Below are positions 17,871-26,251 of a DNA stretch of 64,000 nt, piece after piece. This DNA is from Bacteroidota bacterium (lineage in GTDB: Bacteria > Bacteroidota > Bacteroidia > B-17B0 > Aurantibacillaceae). The stretch lies in the NCBI GenBank assembly GCA_018267825.1, contig JAFDXR010000011.1:124001-188000 (forward strand), given 5' to 3'. The translations under genes were made by a program, and so were the position numbers. A model generated the notes under the pieces. That model had not been told where the DNA came from. It saw only the letters and a list, made by a program, of their open reading frames with translations, and searched no databases. Position 1 is the stretch's first letter; each line of letters opens with the position of its first letter.

Positions 17871-17937
17871 TGATTTTTAAAGATTAATAAAGTTTTTCCG
17901 AAATGCATTCTTACCTTTAAGACGACGTGCATAGCCC

Positions 17938-17975
17938 TTTCCATAAAAATTTCATAAAAAATATTTTTATGGAAA
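17938..17975. promoter_or_regulatory. 13-bp perfect inverted repeat in the divergent region before the second ECF gene
   Basis: TTTCCATAAAAAT (17938-17950) and its exact reverse complement (17963-17975) flank a 12-nt AT-rich centre that holds a third CATAAAAA copy. It lies 28 nt upstream of the ECF ATG and 68 nt upstream of the plug-protein start. An outer ACCTTT (17913-17918) / AAAGGT (17979-17984) pair is nested around it. It could be an operator or a transcript hairpin. Confidence 0.6.
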
Positions 17976-18002
17976 ACAAAAGGTCTTACGTCTATAGGAT
18001 AT

Positions 18003-18596
18003 ATGTGGCTTTTTAAAAAGAAAACGTTCGGTGATGATCAGGACATGTTGCTGCACTATAAACAAAGTGGCGATCAGACTGTATTTTCCGACCTGTTTAA
18101 AAAACACGTTACAAGCATTTATGGAACCTGTGTATTTTACCTGCAGGATAAAGATGATGCCCAGGATGCGGTAATGCAGATCTTTGAAAAACTGCTGGTT
18201 GATCTGAGAACGCGGGAAATTGAAAATTTTAAAGCCTGGTTGAGCTTTGTGGTCCGCAATCATTGCATTTCGATGATCCGTAAAAAGAAAACACAGCTGA
18301 AGAATAACCGCTCCTACTGTGAGTTTGAATATGAGGAAACCAGCTATGAAACCGAGTTGAAAATCGACTCGGTGAGCGATGACCAGATGCTGCAATATAT
18401 GCGCGACAGCATGAGCAGCCTCAAACCAAAGCAACGCGAATGTGTGGAATTGTTTTACCTGAAATCCATGAGCTACCAGCAAATTGCCGATAGCCTGCAT
18501 TACAGCGTAAATGAAGTAAAAAGCTATATACAAAACGGAAAACGTAACCTGAAACTTCTGATAGAAGACAAATTAAAACAACCCCGCAAATCATGA
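18003..18596 (+). CDS. ECF-type RNA polymerase sigma factor (second pair)
   Basis: A 197-residue ECF sigma factor. Sigma-2 spans about residues 15-95 (MLLHYKQSGDQTVFSDLFKK, DKDDAQDAVMQIFEKLLVDL, FKAWLSFVVRNHCISMIRKKK). Sigma-4 spans ~135-190 (MSSLKPKQRECVELFYLKSM, SYQQIADSLHYSVNEVKSYI, KRNLKLLIEDK), with a clear helix-turn-helix. The linker is acidic (CEFEYEETSYETELKI). The stop overlaps the next start by ATGA, the same junction as the first ECF pair. A short run of Lys at the N-terminus (MWLFKKKTFGDDQ) precedes sigma-2. The upstream region carries the long inverted repeat described separately. Confidence 0.93.
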   Translation: MWLFKKKTFGDDQDMLLHYKQSGDQTVFSDLFKKHVTSIYGTCVFYLQDKDDAQDAVMQIFEKLLVDLRTREIENFKAWLSFVVRNHCISMIRKKKTQLKNNRSYCEFEYEETSYETELKIDSVSDDQMLQYMRDSMSSLKPKQRECVELFYLKSMSYQQIADSLHYSVNEVKSYIQNGKRNLKLLIEDKLKQPRKS

Positions 18597-19666
18597 TTCA
18601 CCCGGACGACATAAGCAAATACCAGAAAGCAGGCCCGGCCGAGCGTCATAAGCTGGAACAGAAATTCCAGTCGGACGACCTCAGCTACCTGGCTTCTGCA
18701 GGACTGGAAGAATTGCCGGTATCGGCACAGGACCTCCATGATCTGACACAGCGCATAGACCGGAAAACAGGCCTGAGCGGCAAAAGCGGTGCTGCATTCA
18801 TCAGCCTGCTCTGTGGTCTGCTCATCGGTATTTCGGTTTTCTTTGTGCTTTTTCAGCGAAGCAAAACCCATCCATCCGTGTATACCGCCTTACGAGAAGA
18901 AACATCAGCCAACACGTCTTCCCTAAACAATCGTGTTGCTGCCAACGACACACTTTTCAACCTGAAACCACAGGCCGAAAGCCATTACTCCCGCGAGCAT
19001 TTTTCGTCGGTTCAGAACAGTCCTGAAAATCTCGATGCAGCTTCAGAAACACCTGAAGCGCTGGAAGCAAAGCCCGTGGATGCAAACGTAGTCTCTGTCC
19101 AGCCCGAAGAAGAACTGATGCTGAAATTTGTGCCGAATGCCCCTGTTATTTATATCCACGACCTGAAAGTGACTAATTACAGACTATACTATTTTAAGAA
19201 TGACCGGAAGATTGATCTGACTGAAACCAGTGGTGTATCTGCGCAGTATGCCGATAAATATGACAAAGCCAACAATCCTCTGCAGGAAAAGGAATTTGTA
19301 TATTACGCCCATCAGCAGATCCGCAATGCCATGGCACAATTCAGCAAAGCCTCTTACGGCGATTGCATTTATGAATTAAAGGGGCTTCTGGAACTGAACA
19401 GTCATGATGTGAATGCCCAGTTCTACTCCGGCATGAGTTATTATTACCTGAAAAATGATCCGAAAGCGATTGAGTTTTTCAATAAAGTGTTGGAGAACGA
19501 AAACAATATTTTTCACCAGGAGGCTGCTTTCTATAAGGCCCAGGCTCTGCTCCGTTCCAAACAAAACGAAGAAGCCGTATCTTTATTGAAACAAATCGTG
19601 TCGGAAAAAGGCTTTTACAGCAACCGTGCTGCCGAAATCCTGAATGCACCGGCATTACTGAAATAA
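18593..19666 (+). CDS. Single-pass membrane protein with C-terminal TPR repeats, putative anti-sigma partner
   Basis: A 357-residue protein coupled to the second ECF gene. The cytoplasmic N-terminus (residues 1-~62, DISKYQKAGPAERHKLEQKF...) resembles the short heads of Bacteroidota anti-sigma factors. The membrane segment is at ~66-87 (GAAFISLLCGLLIGISVFFVLF). A Ser/Glu-rich linker follows (residues ~90-185). Residues ~240-350 show tetratricopeptide repeats (AQFYSGMSYYYLKNDPKAIE, EAAFYKAQALLRSKQNEEAV), presumably periplasmic. TPRs bind proteins or peptides, so this would be the sensor arm. Assignment as an anti-sigma factor rests on gene order and architecture, not on a recognised zinc anti-sigma motif. 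Confidence 0.7.
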   Translation: MIHPDDISKYQKAGPAERHKLEQKFQSDDLSYLASAGLEELPVSAQDLHDLTQRIDRKTGLSGKSGAAFISLLCGLLIGISVFFVLFQRSKTHPSVYTALREETSANTSSLNNRVAANDTLFNLKPQAESHYSREHFSSVQNSPENLDAASETPEALEAKPVDANVVSVQPEEELMLKFVPNAPVIYIHDLKVTNYRLYYFKNDRKIDLTETSGVSAQYADKYDKANNPLQEKEFVYYAHQQIRNAMAQFSKASYGDCIYELKGLLELNSHDVNAQFYSGMSYYYLKNDPKAIEFFNKVLENENNIFHQEAAFYKAQALLRSKQNEEAVSLLKQIVSEKGFYSNRAAEILNAPALLK

Positions 19667-19672
19667 GCAACC

Positions 19673-20053
19673 ATGCCTGATTCATTACGCTTAGATACTT
19701 ACCTCTGGGCTATACGAATGTACAAATCGCGTACCCTGGCTGCCGAAGCCATTAAGGGTGGCAAAGTAAAGCTGGATGAAAATCCCGTAAAAGCGGCGCA
19801 TGTGGTAAAGATCGGTGAGACTTATACGCTGACCTTTCCGCAACAAGTCAAAAAAATCATTGAAGTTACAGGTCTTCTTGAAAAGCGTGCCAGCTACGAA
19901 ATTGCCAGACAGCATTATACGGATCATTCGCCTCCTGTTGAGAAACAGGAATACATGCCTTCGGTGTTCAAAGTAAATATTAAACGCGATAAAGGTTCCG
20001 GAAGGCCTACAAAAAAAGACCGTCGCGACATGAATGATTTCGGTTGGGAATAA
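19673..20053 (+). CDS. hslR: S4-domain RNA-binding protein, Hsp15 (HslR) family
   Basis: A 126-residue cytoplasmic protein. Residues ~5-65 form an S4 RNA-binding fold (LRLDTYLWAIRMYKSRTLAAEAIKGGKVKLD in two pieces: LRLDTYLWAIRMYKSR, AAEAIKGGKVKLDENPVKA), with the alpha-L motif arginines. The C-terminus is basic (KVNIKRDKGSGRPTKKDRRD). E. coli Hsp15 rescues 50S subunits stalled with peptidyl-tRNA; members of the family elsewhere are assumed similar. It starts 6 nt after the TPR gene and so may be co-transcribed with the ECF pair. Convergent with fbp with a 3-nt gap. Confidence 0.85.
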   Translation: MPDSLRLDTYLWAIRMYKSRTLAAEAIKGGKVKLDENPVKAAHVVKIGETYTLTFPQQVKKIIEVTGLLEKRASYEIARQHYTDHSPPVEKQEYMPSVFKVNIKRDKGSGRPTKKDRRDMNDFGWE

Positions 20054-20056
20054 TGT

Positions 20057-21070
20057 TTAAGCGCCGACTTCAGCGTATTTAGCCATAAACTCCATGGCTT
20101 TATCAACCATATCGGAAGAGCCCAGGAACAAGGGTGTACGCTGGTGCAATTCCTTAATGTCTTTTTCCATGATACGTTTATAACCGTCGGTAGCTTTACC
20201 ACCGGCCTGTTCCACGATAAATGCAAGCGGATTGCACTCGTAAAGCAGACGCAGTTTACCTTTAGGCGATTTGGTTGTAGTCGGATAAATATACACACCT
20301 CCCACAATCAGGTTACGGTGAATGTCGGCAACCCCCGAGCCTATATAACGGCTTGAATACGGGCGATTGGTTGCTTTATCTTCTTCCTGGCAGTACTTGA
20401 TATATTTTTTAACGCCATCCGGGAAATGAAGGTAGTTTCCTTCGTTGATAGAGTATACATTTCCACTTTGTGGGATGCGCATGTTGGGATGCGACAAACA
20501 GAATTCACCGATGCTTGGGTCGAGTGTGAATCCGTTAACGCCTTTACCGGTTGTGTAAACCAGCATAGCCGACGAACCGTAAATTACATAACCTGCTGCT
20601 ACCTGCTCTGTACCGCGCTGTAAGAAGTCTTCGAGCTGACCGGCCCCGTTGAGGGTAGTACGGCGGTAAATAGAGAAGATGGTACCTACCGATACATTCA
20701 CATCAATATTGGATGAACCATCGAGCGGATCCATGGCAACTACATATTTGGCATTGCGCGAAATGTCCGAATCAATCGGAATAATTTCCTCGTTTTCCTC
20801 ACTGGCAATAGCACAGCACTCCCCACCGGCTTTTAAAGCCGCTATGAACTGATCATTGGCAAAAACATCCAGCTTCTTTACTTTTTCACCCTGCACATTG
20901 GTTTCGCCGGTTTCGCCAAGTATTTCGGCCAAACCCGCTTTGTTTACTTCACGGTTTACAATTTTTGCGGCAATGCCTATATCCCGCAGCAGACGTGATA
21001 ATTCGCCTTTTGCAAATGGGAAATCATTTTGTTTTTCAATAATAAACTGACCTAATGTTTTTACGTTCAT
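20057..21070 (-). CDS. fbp: Class I fructose-1,6-bisphosphatase
   Basis: A gluconeogenic enzyme that hydrolyses fructose 1,6-bisphosphate to fructose 6-phosphate with Mg2+. Signatures: ASEENEE (metal Glu, residues ~90-96), [20 protein letters not shown] (catalytic Asp/Asp/Glu cluster, ~115-134), [21 protein letters not shown], and the C-terminal substrate motif [22 protein letters not shown] chose ATG 21070 ([14 protein letters not shown]), the usual start, giving 337 residues; the frame extends 11 codons further to 21103 without homology-like sequence. A TATTTTTG element lies about 30 nt upstream. Confidence 0.95.
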   Translation of the reverse strand: MNVKTLGQFIIEKQNDFPFAKGELSRLLRDIGIAAKIVNREVNKAGLAEILGETGETNVQGEKVKKLDVFANDQFIAALKAGGECCAIASEENEEIIPIDSDISRNAKYVVAMDPLDGSSNIDVNVSVGTIFSIYRRTTLNGAGQLEDFLQRGTEQVAAGYVIYGSSAMLVYTTGKGVNGFTLDPSIGEFCLSHPNMRIPQSGNVYSINEGNYLHFPDGVKKYIKYCQEEDKATNRPYSSRYIGSGVADIHRNLIVGGVYIYPTTTKSPKGKLRLLYECNPLAFIVEQAGGKATDGYKRIMEKDIKELHQRTPLFLGSSDMVDKAMEFMAKYAEVGA

Positions 21071-21100
21071 GGTGCTGTGTGTTTCAGTTAATAAATGTAC

Positions 21101-21108
21101 CAAAAATA
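21101..21108 (-). promoter_or_regulatory. Putative -7 element of fbp (TATTTTTG)
   Basis: The minus strand reads TATTTTTG, matching TAnnTTTG, 30 nt before ATG 21070. It abuts the terminator of the upstream gene, as expected for a promoter starting a new unit. No clear TTG lies at -33. Confidence 0.4.
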
Positions 21109-21138
21109 AAAAAGTACCCCAAATCCGGAGGTACTTTT
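21108..21138 (-). terminator. Terminator of the 21170-21442 gene
   Basis: On the minus strand AAAAGTACC and GGTACTTTT arms flank a short GC-containing loop, followed by TTTTTT. It lies 31 nt after the stop of the small conserved gene and just before the fbp promoter. Confidence 0.75.
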
Positions 21139-21169
21139 AATTATGCTTTCTTTTATTATAACTGCGTTG

Positions 21170-21442
21170 TTATTTGGAATAAGTGTCCTTCAGAAACTCG
21201 CGCCAGTCGCCCAGATTGGCAATGACCTGCAGTTGCCTGTAGTGGTTATGAAACTGTTCTTCATTTTCCTGGGAGTTCAGTACATTCAGACGGTATTTAT
21301 CAAAATTGGCCAATGCGAATTTCTCTTCAGCCGTGAGCTTTACGCCGCTGAATTCCTTATCGCGCAGATCGTTGATGCTCTCGGCACCACCAATGTCCTG
21401 CTTGGCAAAGAAACGTTTGGTTATTTCGCTTTTAAAATCCAT
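21170..21442 (-). CDS. Small conserved hypothetical cytoplasmic protein
   Basis: A 90-residue acidic, mainly helical protein of unknown function (MDFKSEITKRFFAKQDIGGA at the start, then KLTAEEKFALANFDKYRLNV and NEEQFHNHYRQLQVIANLGD). No signal peptide or membrane segment. It has its own terminator and lies between fbp and a divergent secreted protein. I chose ATG 21442; a TTG one codon earlier (21445) is also open. Codon use and the clean stop before a terminator support a real gene. No family is recognised. Confidence 0.7.
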   Translation of the reverse strand: MDFKSEITKRFFAKQDIGGAESINDLRDKEFSGVKLTAEEKFALANFDKYRLNVLNSQENEEQFHNHYRQLQVIANLGDWREFLKDTYSK

Positions 21443-21518
21443 CAACCACCAAATATATAAATAAGAATCCCTATTTTAGAATACCGAATTGTTGTGTTGC
21501 TAACAAGCCTGTGTTAAC

Positions 21519-22130
21519 ATGTTTATGATCTCGCTTCGTCATTTCTTTTTCATCCTGATTTTCAGTCTCACCGCAGGTTTGAAAGCACAACACATGCCGC
21601 ATGGACCCGAATTAGGCTGGGCGTTGGCGCATCCCTTCGCGGCTTTAAAAATCAAACACAGGCTTCCTGAAATACGCGAGGCCTGTCAACTTATAAAAAC
21701 ACAGCAAAGCCTCGACACCTTTATATCCGGTGGCAAACTCGATGCATTCAGGCATAGTTTCGCTATGGCTTACCTTTCACAATCTATTTCTGTACGCAAA
21801 TTGCGGAAGCTTGGAATAGCCCACGAAAAAAATAATTACCTCGACTTTAAACATCATAAACTGGAGGATGGCGACAGGGCCGATAGCCTGGCCTGTGCAA
21901 TGGACCTGCTTAATAATGAAACCGGGTTCAGAATAGGCATTGCAAACAAACGTGCAGACATAGCAACACTTAAAACCCTTGTAACAGAGGCTATACAGCG
22001 GGGCGATGCTGTTTGCCTGAAACGAAATGCCGCCGGGCAATATCTGCGCTGCGACGGCTCCACCATTACCATCAGTGATTTTAAAGACAAATGGTATATT
22101 CCCAAATGCCTGATAAAAAGCAGTGAATAA
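21519..22130 (+). CDS. Secreted protein with D-A-F-R-H core (DUF6973-like)
   Basis: A 203-residue exported protein. The signal peptide covers about residues 1-23 (ISLRHFFFILIFSLTAGLKA). The mature part contains LDAFRHSFAMAYLSQ, then LGIAHEKNNYLDFKHH, then MDLLNNETGFRIG. This D-A-x-R-H ... H-E ... D-x-x-N-N-x-x-G pattern resembles the DUF6973 group, in which the conserved His/Asp/Asn residues suggest a metal or catalytic centre; the activity is unknown. I am moderately sure of the family and make no claim on function. A second Met (21525) could be the start. Confidence 0.65.
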   Translation: MFMISLRHFFFILIFSLTAGLKAQHMPHGPELGWALAHPFAALKIKHRLPEIREACQLIKTQQSLDTFISGGKLDAFRHSFAMAYLSQSISVRKLRKLGIAHEKNNYLDFKHHKLEDGDRADSLACAMDLLNNETGFRIGIANKRADIATLKTLVTEAIQRGDAVCLKRNAAGQYLRCDGSTITISDFKDKWYIPKCLIKSSE

Positions 22131-22157
22131 AATGCCGCTTTTTTATATTTTTGTGCC

Positions 22158-22484
22158 ATGCCTGATATTAAAATAAACGTCCGGAACAACGACGGAACAC
22201 AAACTACGCTTGAGGCTCCTACCGACATGGGACTTAGCCTCATGGAATTCTTAAAAGGAAATGACTACGATATTCTGGCTACTTGCGGTGGCATGGCTCT
22301 CTGTGCTACATGTCATGTAGAAGTTTTAAAAGGCTACGACACACTTCCTCATATAACAGACGATGAGCATGCCATGCTTGATACACTTCCTAATATTACG
22401 AATACTTCCCGCTTAGCTTGTCAACTCAAACTCGCCGACAGCATGGATGGAATCACCGTAAAAATTATGGGCGACGGATTATAA
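22158..22484 (+). CDS. Adrenodoxin-type [2Fe-2S] ferredoxin
   Basis: A 108-residue electron carrier. The cluster ligands are in the classic order: ATCGGMALCATCHVEVLKG (C43, C49 and C52 by count from Met1) and SRLACQLKLADSMDG (fourth Cys, ~residue 95). The fold is beta-grasp, as in ISC-system ferredoxins and adrenodoxin, with DDEHAMLDTLPNITNTSRL before the last Cys. Redox partners are unknown; it is not next to an isc operon here. The stretch TATTTTTG at 22146-22153 matches a -7 element but ends only 4 nt before the ATG, which would imply an almost leaderless mRNA. Confidence 0.9.
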   Translation: MPDIKINVRNNDGTQTTLEAPTDMGLSLMEFLKGNDYDILATCGGMALCATCHVEVLKGYDTLPHITDDEHAMLDTLPNITNTSRLACQLKLADSMDGITVKIMGDGL

Positions 22485-22515
22485 TCCGTAGAACTTATTT
22501 CAAAAATACATCAAT

Positions 22516-22547
22516 AAAAAAGCCACACAGAACTGTGTGGCTTTTTT
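22516..22547. terminator. Bidirectional terminator between ferredoxin and sdhB
   Basis: GCCACACA and TGTGTGGC arms with a GAAC loop are flanked by A6 and T6. It lies 31 nt after the ferredoxin stop and 16 nt after the sdhB stop, so it can serve both convergent transcripts. Confidence 0.9.
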
Positions 22548-22563
22548 ATTGAAATATGATTTC

Positions 22564-23340
22564 TTATTTCTTGGCTGTTGTTAATTCAGCGCCGAGAAAC
22601 TCGCGGTTCATGCGTGCGATGTTTTCCAGGGAAATGCCTTTCGGACATTCAGCTTCACAGGCTCCGGTGTTGGTACAGTTACCAAACCCTTCTTCGTCCA
22701 TCTGGCTTACCATTTTCAGAACACGTTCTTTGCGTTCTACCTGACCCTGGGGCAATAATGCCAGCTGAGATACCTTAGCCGATACGAAAAGCATAGCCGA
22801 AGCATTTTTACAGGCTGCCACACAAGCTCCGCAACCAATACAGGCTGCGGCATCAAATGCAGCATCTGCCGCTGTTTTAGGAATCAGGATATTGTTGGCA
22901 TCCTTGGCATTACCGGTGTTTACCGATACATACCCGCCGGAGGCGATGATACGATCGAAAGCCGAACGGTCAACAACCAAATCCTTGATCACGGGGAAAG
23001 CTGCACTGCGCCATGGCTCCACGATGATGGTGTCACCGTTTTTGAATGAACGCATGTGTAACTGGCAGGTGGTGATTCCGCCTTTTGGTCCGTGCGGACG
23101 TCCGTTGATATACATACTGCACATCCCACAGATACCTTCGCGGCAATCGTGGTCAAATGCAATCGGTTCTTTTCCTTCGTGGATCAGCTTTTCGTTTAAT
23201 ACGTCAAACATTTCCAGGAATGACATATCTGTTGAAATACCAGATACCTGGTGGGTTTCAAAGCTTCCTTTTGCTTTTCCGTTTTTTTGTCTCCACACTT
23301 TTAAAGTGAGGTTTAACATTTGTCCGTTTCCAGATCCCAT
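22564..23340 (-). CDS. sdhB: Succinate dehydrogenase/fumarate reductase iron-sulfur subunit
   Basis: A 258-residue subunit that passes electrons from the flavoprotein to the quinone site at the inner membrane. It carries the [2Fe-2S] ligands [19 protein letters not shown] with a fourth Cys in [10 protein letters not shown] (C66, C71, C74, C92), the [4Fe-4S] motif [17 protein letters not shown] and the [3Fe-4S] motif [16 protein letters not shown]. Last gene of the sdhCAB operon; 6 nt after sdhA. The type that pairs with a single b558 cytochrome usually works with menaquinone. Confidence 0.95.
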   Translation of the reverse strand: MGSGNGQMLNLTLKVWRQKNGKAKGSFETHQVSGISTDMSFLEMFDVLNEKLIHEGKEPIAFDHDCREGICGMCSMYINGRPHGPKGGITTCQLHMRSFKNGDTIIVEPWRSAAFPVIKDLVVDRSAFDRIIASGGYVSVNTGNAKDANNILIPKTAADAAFDAAACIGCGACVAACKNASAMLFVSAKVSQLALLPQGQVERKERVLKMVSQMDEEGFGNCTNTGACEAECPKGISLENIARMNREFLGAELTTAKK

Positions 23341-23346
23341 AGTGTT

Positions 23347-25368
23347 TTATTTATAAGAACGTTGTGCAATTTTAATGTTCTCGAATTTCAATTCTTCTTT
23401 GTTTAATTCCCAGTCGCCTACATTTTTAAACTCCCAGGCTGCTACATACGCAAAGTTATCGTCATCACGTTTGGCTTCGCCTTCTTCGGTCTGGTGTTCT
23501 TCGCGGAAGTGACCACCGCAGCTTTCTTCGCGTTTCAATGCATCGAGGCACATGAGTTCGCCCAGTTCCAGGAAGTCGGCTACACGGCCGGCTTTTTCGA
23601 GATCCGGGTTAAATTCGTTGGCGTCGCCTAATACGCGGACATCTTTCCAGAATTCTTCACGCAGGGCGCGGATCTCTGTAATAGCTTCTTCCAGGCCTTT
23701 TCTGTTACGGGCCATACCACATTTATCCCACATGATTTTGCCGAGGCGTTTGTGGAAGCTTTCTACAGATTTGGTTCCTTTGATGCTGAAGAATTTTTCG
23801 ATCTGGCCTTTCACTTCTGATAAGGCTTTTTCGAATTCAGGGTGATTGGTTTTCAGTTTATCGATCGAGTCTGATTTTGCTTTCTCAGCACTCATACGGG
23901 TTACCTCGGTAGAGAGGTATACACCGATAGTATAAGGAATTACGAAGTAACCGTCGGCCAGACCCTGCATGAGGGCAGAAGCTCCTAAGCGGTTGGCGCC
24001 GTGATCGGAGAAGTTGGCCTCACCGAGTGCATATAAACCAGGAACGGTTGTCATGAGGTTGTAATCAACCCACAGACCGCCCATGGTATAGTGAACCGCC
24101 GGGTAGATACGCATTGGCACTTCATACGGGTTTTCACCTGTAATCTGCTGATACATATCGAAGAGGTTACCGTATTTTTCTTTTACCACCGCTTTACCTA
24201 ATTCGCGGATTTGTTCTTTGGTTGGGTTATGAATCCCCTGTTTATTGGCTTCTGTTTTACCATAACGATCTGTATTAGCAGCAAAGTCGAGGTATACAGC
24301 CATTTTGGAAGCGCCAACGCCATAACCGGCATCGCAACGCTCTTTGGCAGCACGGGAGGCTACGTCGCGTGGCACAAGGTTACCAAAGGCCGGGTAACGG
24401 CGCTCGAGGTAATAATCGCGTTCTTCTTCAGGAATTTCGTTTGGTTTGCGGTTATCGTCTTTTTTAAGTGGCACCCAGATCCGGCCATCGTTACGTAACG
24501 ACTCCGACATCAGGGTTAACTTAGACTGGTGATCACCGCTCACCGGGATACAGGTCGGGTGAATTTGTGTAAAGCAAGGGTTACCGAAGAAAGCACCTTT
24601 TTTGTGTGCCTTCCATGCAGCGGTTACGTTACTACCCATGGCATTGGTCGACAGGTAGAACACGTTACCATAACCACCTGTACAGAGTAATACGGCATGA
24701 CCGAAATGTTTTTCGAGTTCGCCGGTTACCAGATTACGGGCAATGATCCCGCGTGCACGGCCATCGATTGTTACCACATCGAGCATTTCGTGGCGGGCAA
24801 ACATTTCCACACTACCGTAACCTACCTGACGCGATAAGGCGCTATAGGCTCCTAACAACAATTGTTGTCCGGTTTGCCCGGCTGCATAAAATGTACGTTG
24901 CACCTGGGTTCCACCGAATGAACGGTTGCTCAGGAGTCCGCCATATTCGCGGGCCAGAGGAACGCCCTGGGCCACACACTGGTCGATGATGTTACCGGAT
25001 ACTTCAGCCAGGCGGTGTACGTTGGCTTCGCGGGCGCGGTAATCACCGCCTTTGATGGTATCGTAAAATAAACGGTAAGTTGAGTCACCGTCGTTCTGAT
25101 AGTTTTTTGCGGCATTAATACCGCCCTGTGCGGCAATAGAGTGCGCACGACGGGCCGAATCCTGGAAGCAGAATACTTTTACTTTGTATCCCATTTCAGC
25201 TAATGTAGCAGCAGCAGAACCACCGGCCAGACCAGAACCAACCACGATCACTTCCAGGCTGCGTTTATTGGCCGGGTTCACGAGTGGAACTGTTGAACGG
25301 TATTTGGTCCACTTTTCGGCTAATGGGCCTTCCGGAATTTTTGCATCGAGTTTTGGAGAACTTGCCAT
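23347..25368 (-). CDS. sdhA: Succinate dehydrogenase/fumarate reductase flavoprotein subunit
   Basis: A 673-residue catalytic subunit that oxidises succinate to fumarate with covalent FAD. The Rossmann motif [21 protein letters not shown]-like [17 protein letters not shown] is near residue 40. [19 protein letters not shown] holds the His for 8-alpha-N3-histidyl [14 protein letters not shown]-like [12 protein letters not shown] and [20 protein letters not shown] are the C-terminal FAD/substrate motifs. The length and the late segment [17 protein letters not shown] are typical of the Bacteroidota/B. subtilis-like group. 28 nt after sdhC. Confidence 0.96.
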   Translation of the reverse strand: MASSPKLDAKIPEGPLAEKWTKYRSTVPLVNPANKRSLEVIVVGSGLAGGSAAATLAEMGYKVKVFCFQDSARRAHSIAAQGGINAAKNYQNDGDSTYRLFYDTIKGGDYRAREANVHRLAEVSGNIIDQCVAQGVPLAREYGGLLSNRSFGGTQVQRTFYAAGQTGQQLLLGAYSALSRQVGYGSVEMFARHEMLDVVTIDGRARGIIARNLVTGELEKHFGHAVLLCTGGYGNVFYLSTNAMGSNVTAAWKAHKKGAFFGNPCFTQIHPTCIPVSGDHQSKLTLMSESLRNDGRIWVPLKKDDNRKPNEIPEEERDYYLERRYPAFGNLVPRDVASRAAKERCDAGYGVGASKMAVYLDFAANTDRYGKTEANKQGIHNPTKEQIRELGKAVVKEKYGNLFDMYQQITGENPYEVPMRIYPAVHYTMGGLWVDYNLMTTVPGLYALGEANFSDHGANRLGASALMQGLADGYFVIPYTIGVYLSTEVTRMSAEKAKSDSIDKLKTNHPEFEKALSEVKGQIEKFFSIKGTKSVESFHKRLGKIMWDKCGMARNRKGLEEAITEIRALREEFWKDVRVLGDANEFNPDLEKAGRVADFLELGELMCLDALKREESCGGHFREEHQTEEGEAKRDDDNFAYVAAWEFKNVGDWELNKEELKFENIKIAQRSYK

Positions 25369-25396
25369 ATTGTAATATTGAATGATTTATATAAAA

Positions 25397-26095
25397 TTAT
25401 TTATATGCGATGTACAGGTATACAGGCATGCTGGCAAAAATTAAAGGTACTAAAATCGCAAATACAGCGCCGAGTGTTTTGATCGCTGGCGTGTATTTTT
25501 TGTGATTCAATCCAATAGTTTGAAATGCCGATTGAAAACCATGAAGCAGGTGATAAGCCAGGGAAATGCAACCCAGCACATATAAAACAACTGCCACCGG
25601 GTTATGAAAAACATTAATCATTTCGGCATATAGGTTATGATATACAACATTACCGCTGTAAGTAATTTCTTCGAGAGGTTTGATATTAGCTATACCTCCC
25701 AAACGGCTTGGTGTCCAGAAGTGATAAATATGCATAATCAGGAACAGGAGCAATAATGTTCCAAGCAAACCCATGGAACGGCTATACCATCTTGAATTGG
25801 CCGCTCCATCAATTTTCGCATACCCTACAGGACGTGCTTTTTTGTTTTCGAGTGTTAATATAAGTGACTGGAAAATATGCGTCAGCAAACCTGCGAAAAG
25901 CACAACCTCCATGGCCCTGATGATCCAGTTTGTGCCCATGAAATGAGCCCCCTGGTTAAAGAGTTCACCGGTTTGGTCAAAAAAGATAAGCGCATTAACA
26001 AAACAATGGACGGCGAGGAATGATATCAAAAACAATCCTGTGAGCCCCATAACCATCTTTTTACCGATGGATGACTTTAAAAAACCTTTACTCAT
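25397..26095 (-). CDS. sdhC: Succinate dehydrogenase cytochrome b558 subunit
   Basis: A 232-residue inner-membrane di-haem anchor with five hydrophobic helices: LTGLFLISFLAVHCFVNALI, VLFAGLLTHIFQSLILTL, LGTLLLLFLIMHIYHFWTP, VVLYVLGCISLAYHLLHGFQ, TLGAVFAILVPLIFASMPV. Haem-ligand His residues are seen in helices 1-4 (VHCF, LLTHIF, IMHIYH, AYHLLHG). A single long anchor of this type indicates menaquinone-linked type-B enzyme. First gene of sdhCAB, preceded by a good promoter match. Confidence 0.93.
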   Translation of the reverse strand: MSKGFLKSSIGKKMVMGLTGLFLISFLAVHCFVNALIFFDQTGELFNQGAHFMGTNWIIRAMEVVLFAGLLTHIFQSLILTLENKKARPVGYAKIDGAANSRWYSRSMGLLGTLLLLFLIMHIYHFWTPSRLGGIANIKPLEEITYSGNVVYHNLYAEMINVFHNPVAVVLYVLGCISLAYHLLHGFQSAFQTIGLNHKKYTPAIKTLGAVFAILVPLIFASMPVYLYIAYK

Positions 26096-26123
26096 AATTG
26101 TGTGTAAATTTTATTGAACGGGG

Positions 26124-26154
26124 CAAATGTAAAACGGACGGGGCTTTTTAACAA
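26124..26154 (-). promoter_or_regulatory. Promoter of sdhCAB (TTG-N20-TACATTTG)
   Basis: On the minus strand TTG (26154-26152) is followed after 20 nt by TACATTTG (26131-26124). This fits the Bacteroidota TTG/TTTG-N19-21-TAnnTTTG consensus in both boxes and spacing. The sdhC ATG is 28 nt further on. Confidence 0.7.
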
Positions 26155-26251
26155 TTAATTTAGCAAATGATTTTGCACCGGTTTATCACCATAAAGCCGT
26201 GTGGCCCGGTTAAAAAGGGATTGAGAAGTAATTTGTAATGATTCTAAATTA

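Noticed and set aside
17971-17995. An ECF-type -35/-10 (GGAAAAC...GTCTAT) for autoregulation of the second ECF gene
   Set aside because: The spacer is 12 nt, shorter than the ~16 nt expected, so the match is weak.
22146-22153. TATTTTTG as a promoter for the ferredoxin gene
   Set aside because: It ends 4 nt before the ATG; a leaderless mRNA is possible but no -33 box supports it, so it is not listed as a feature.
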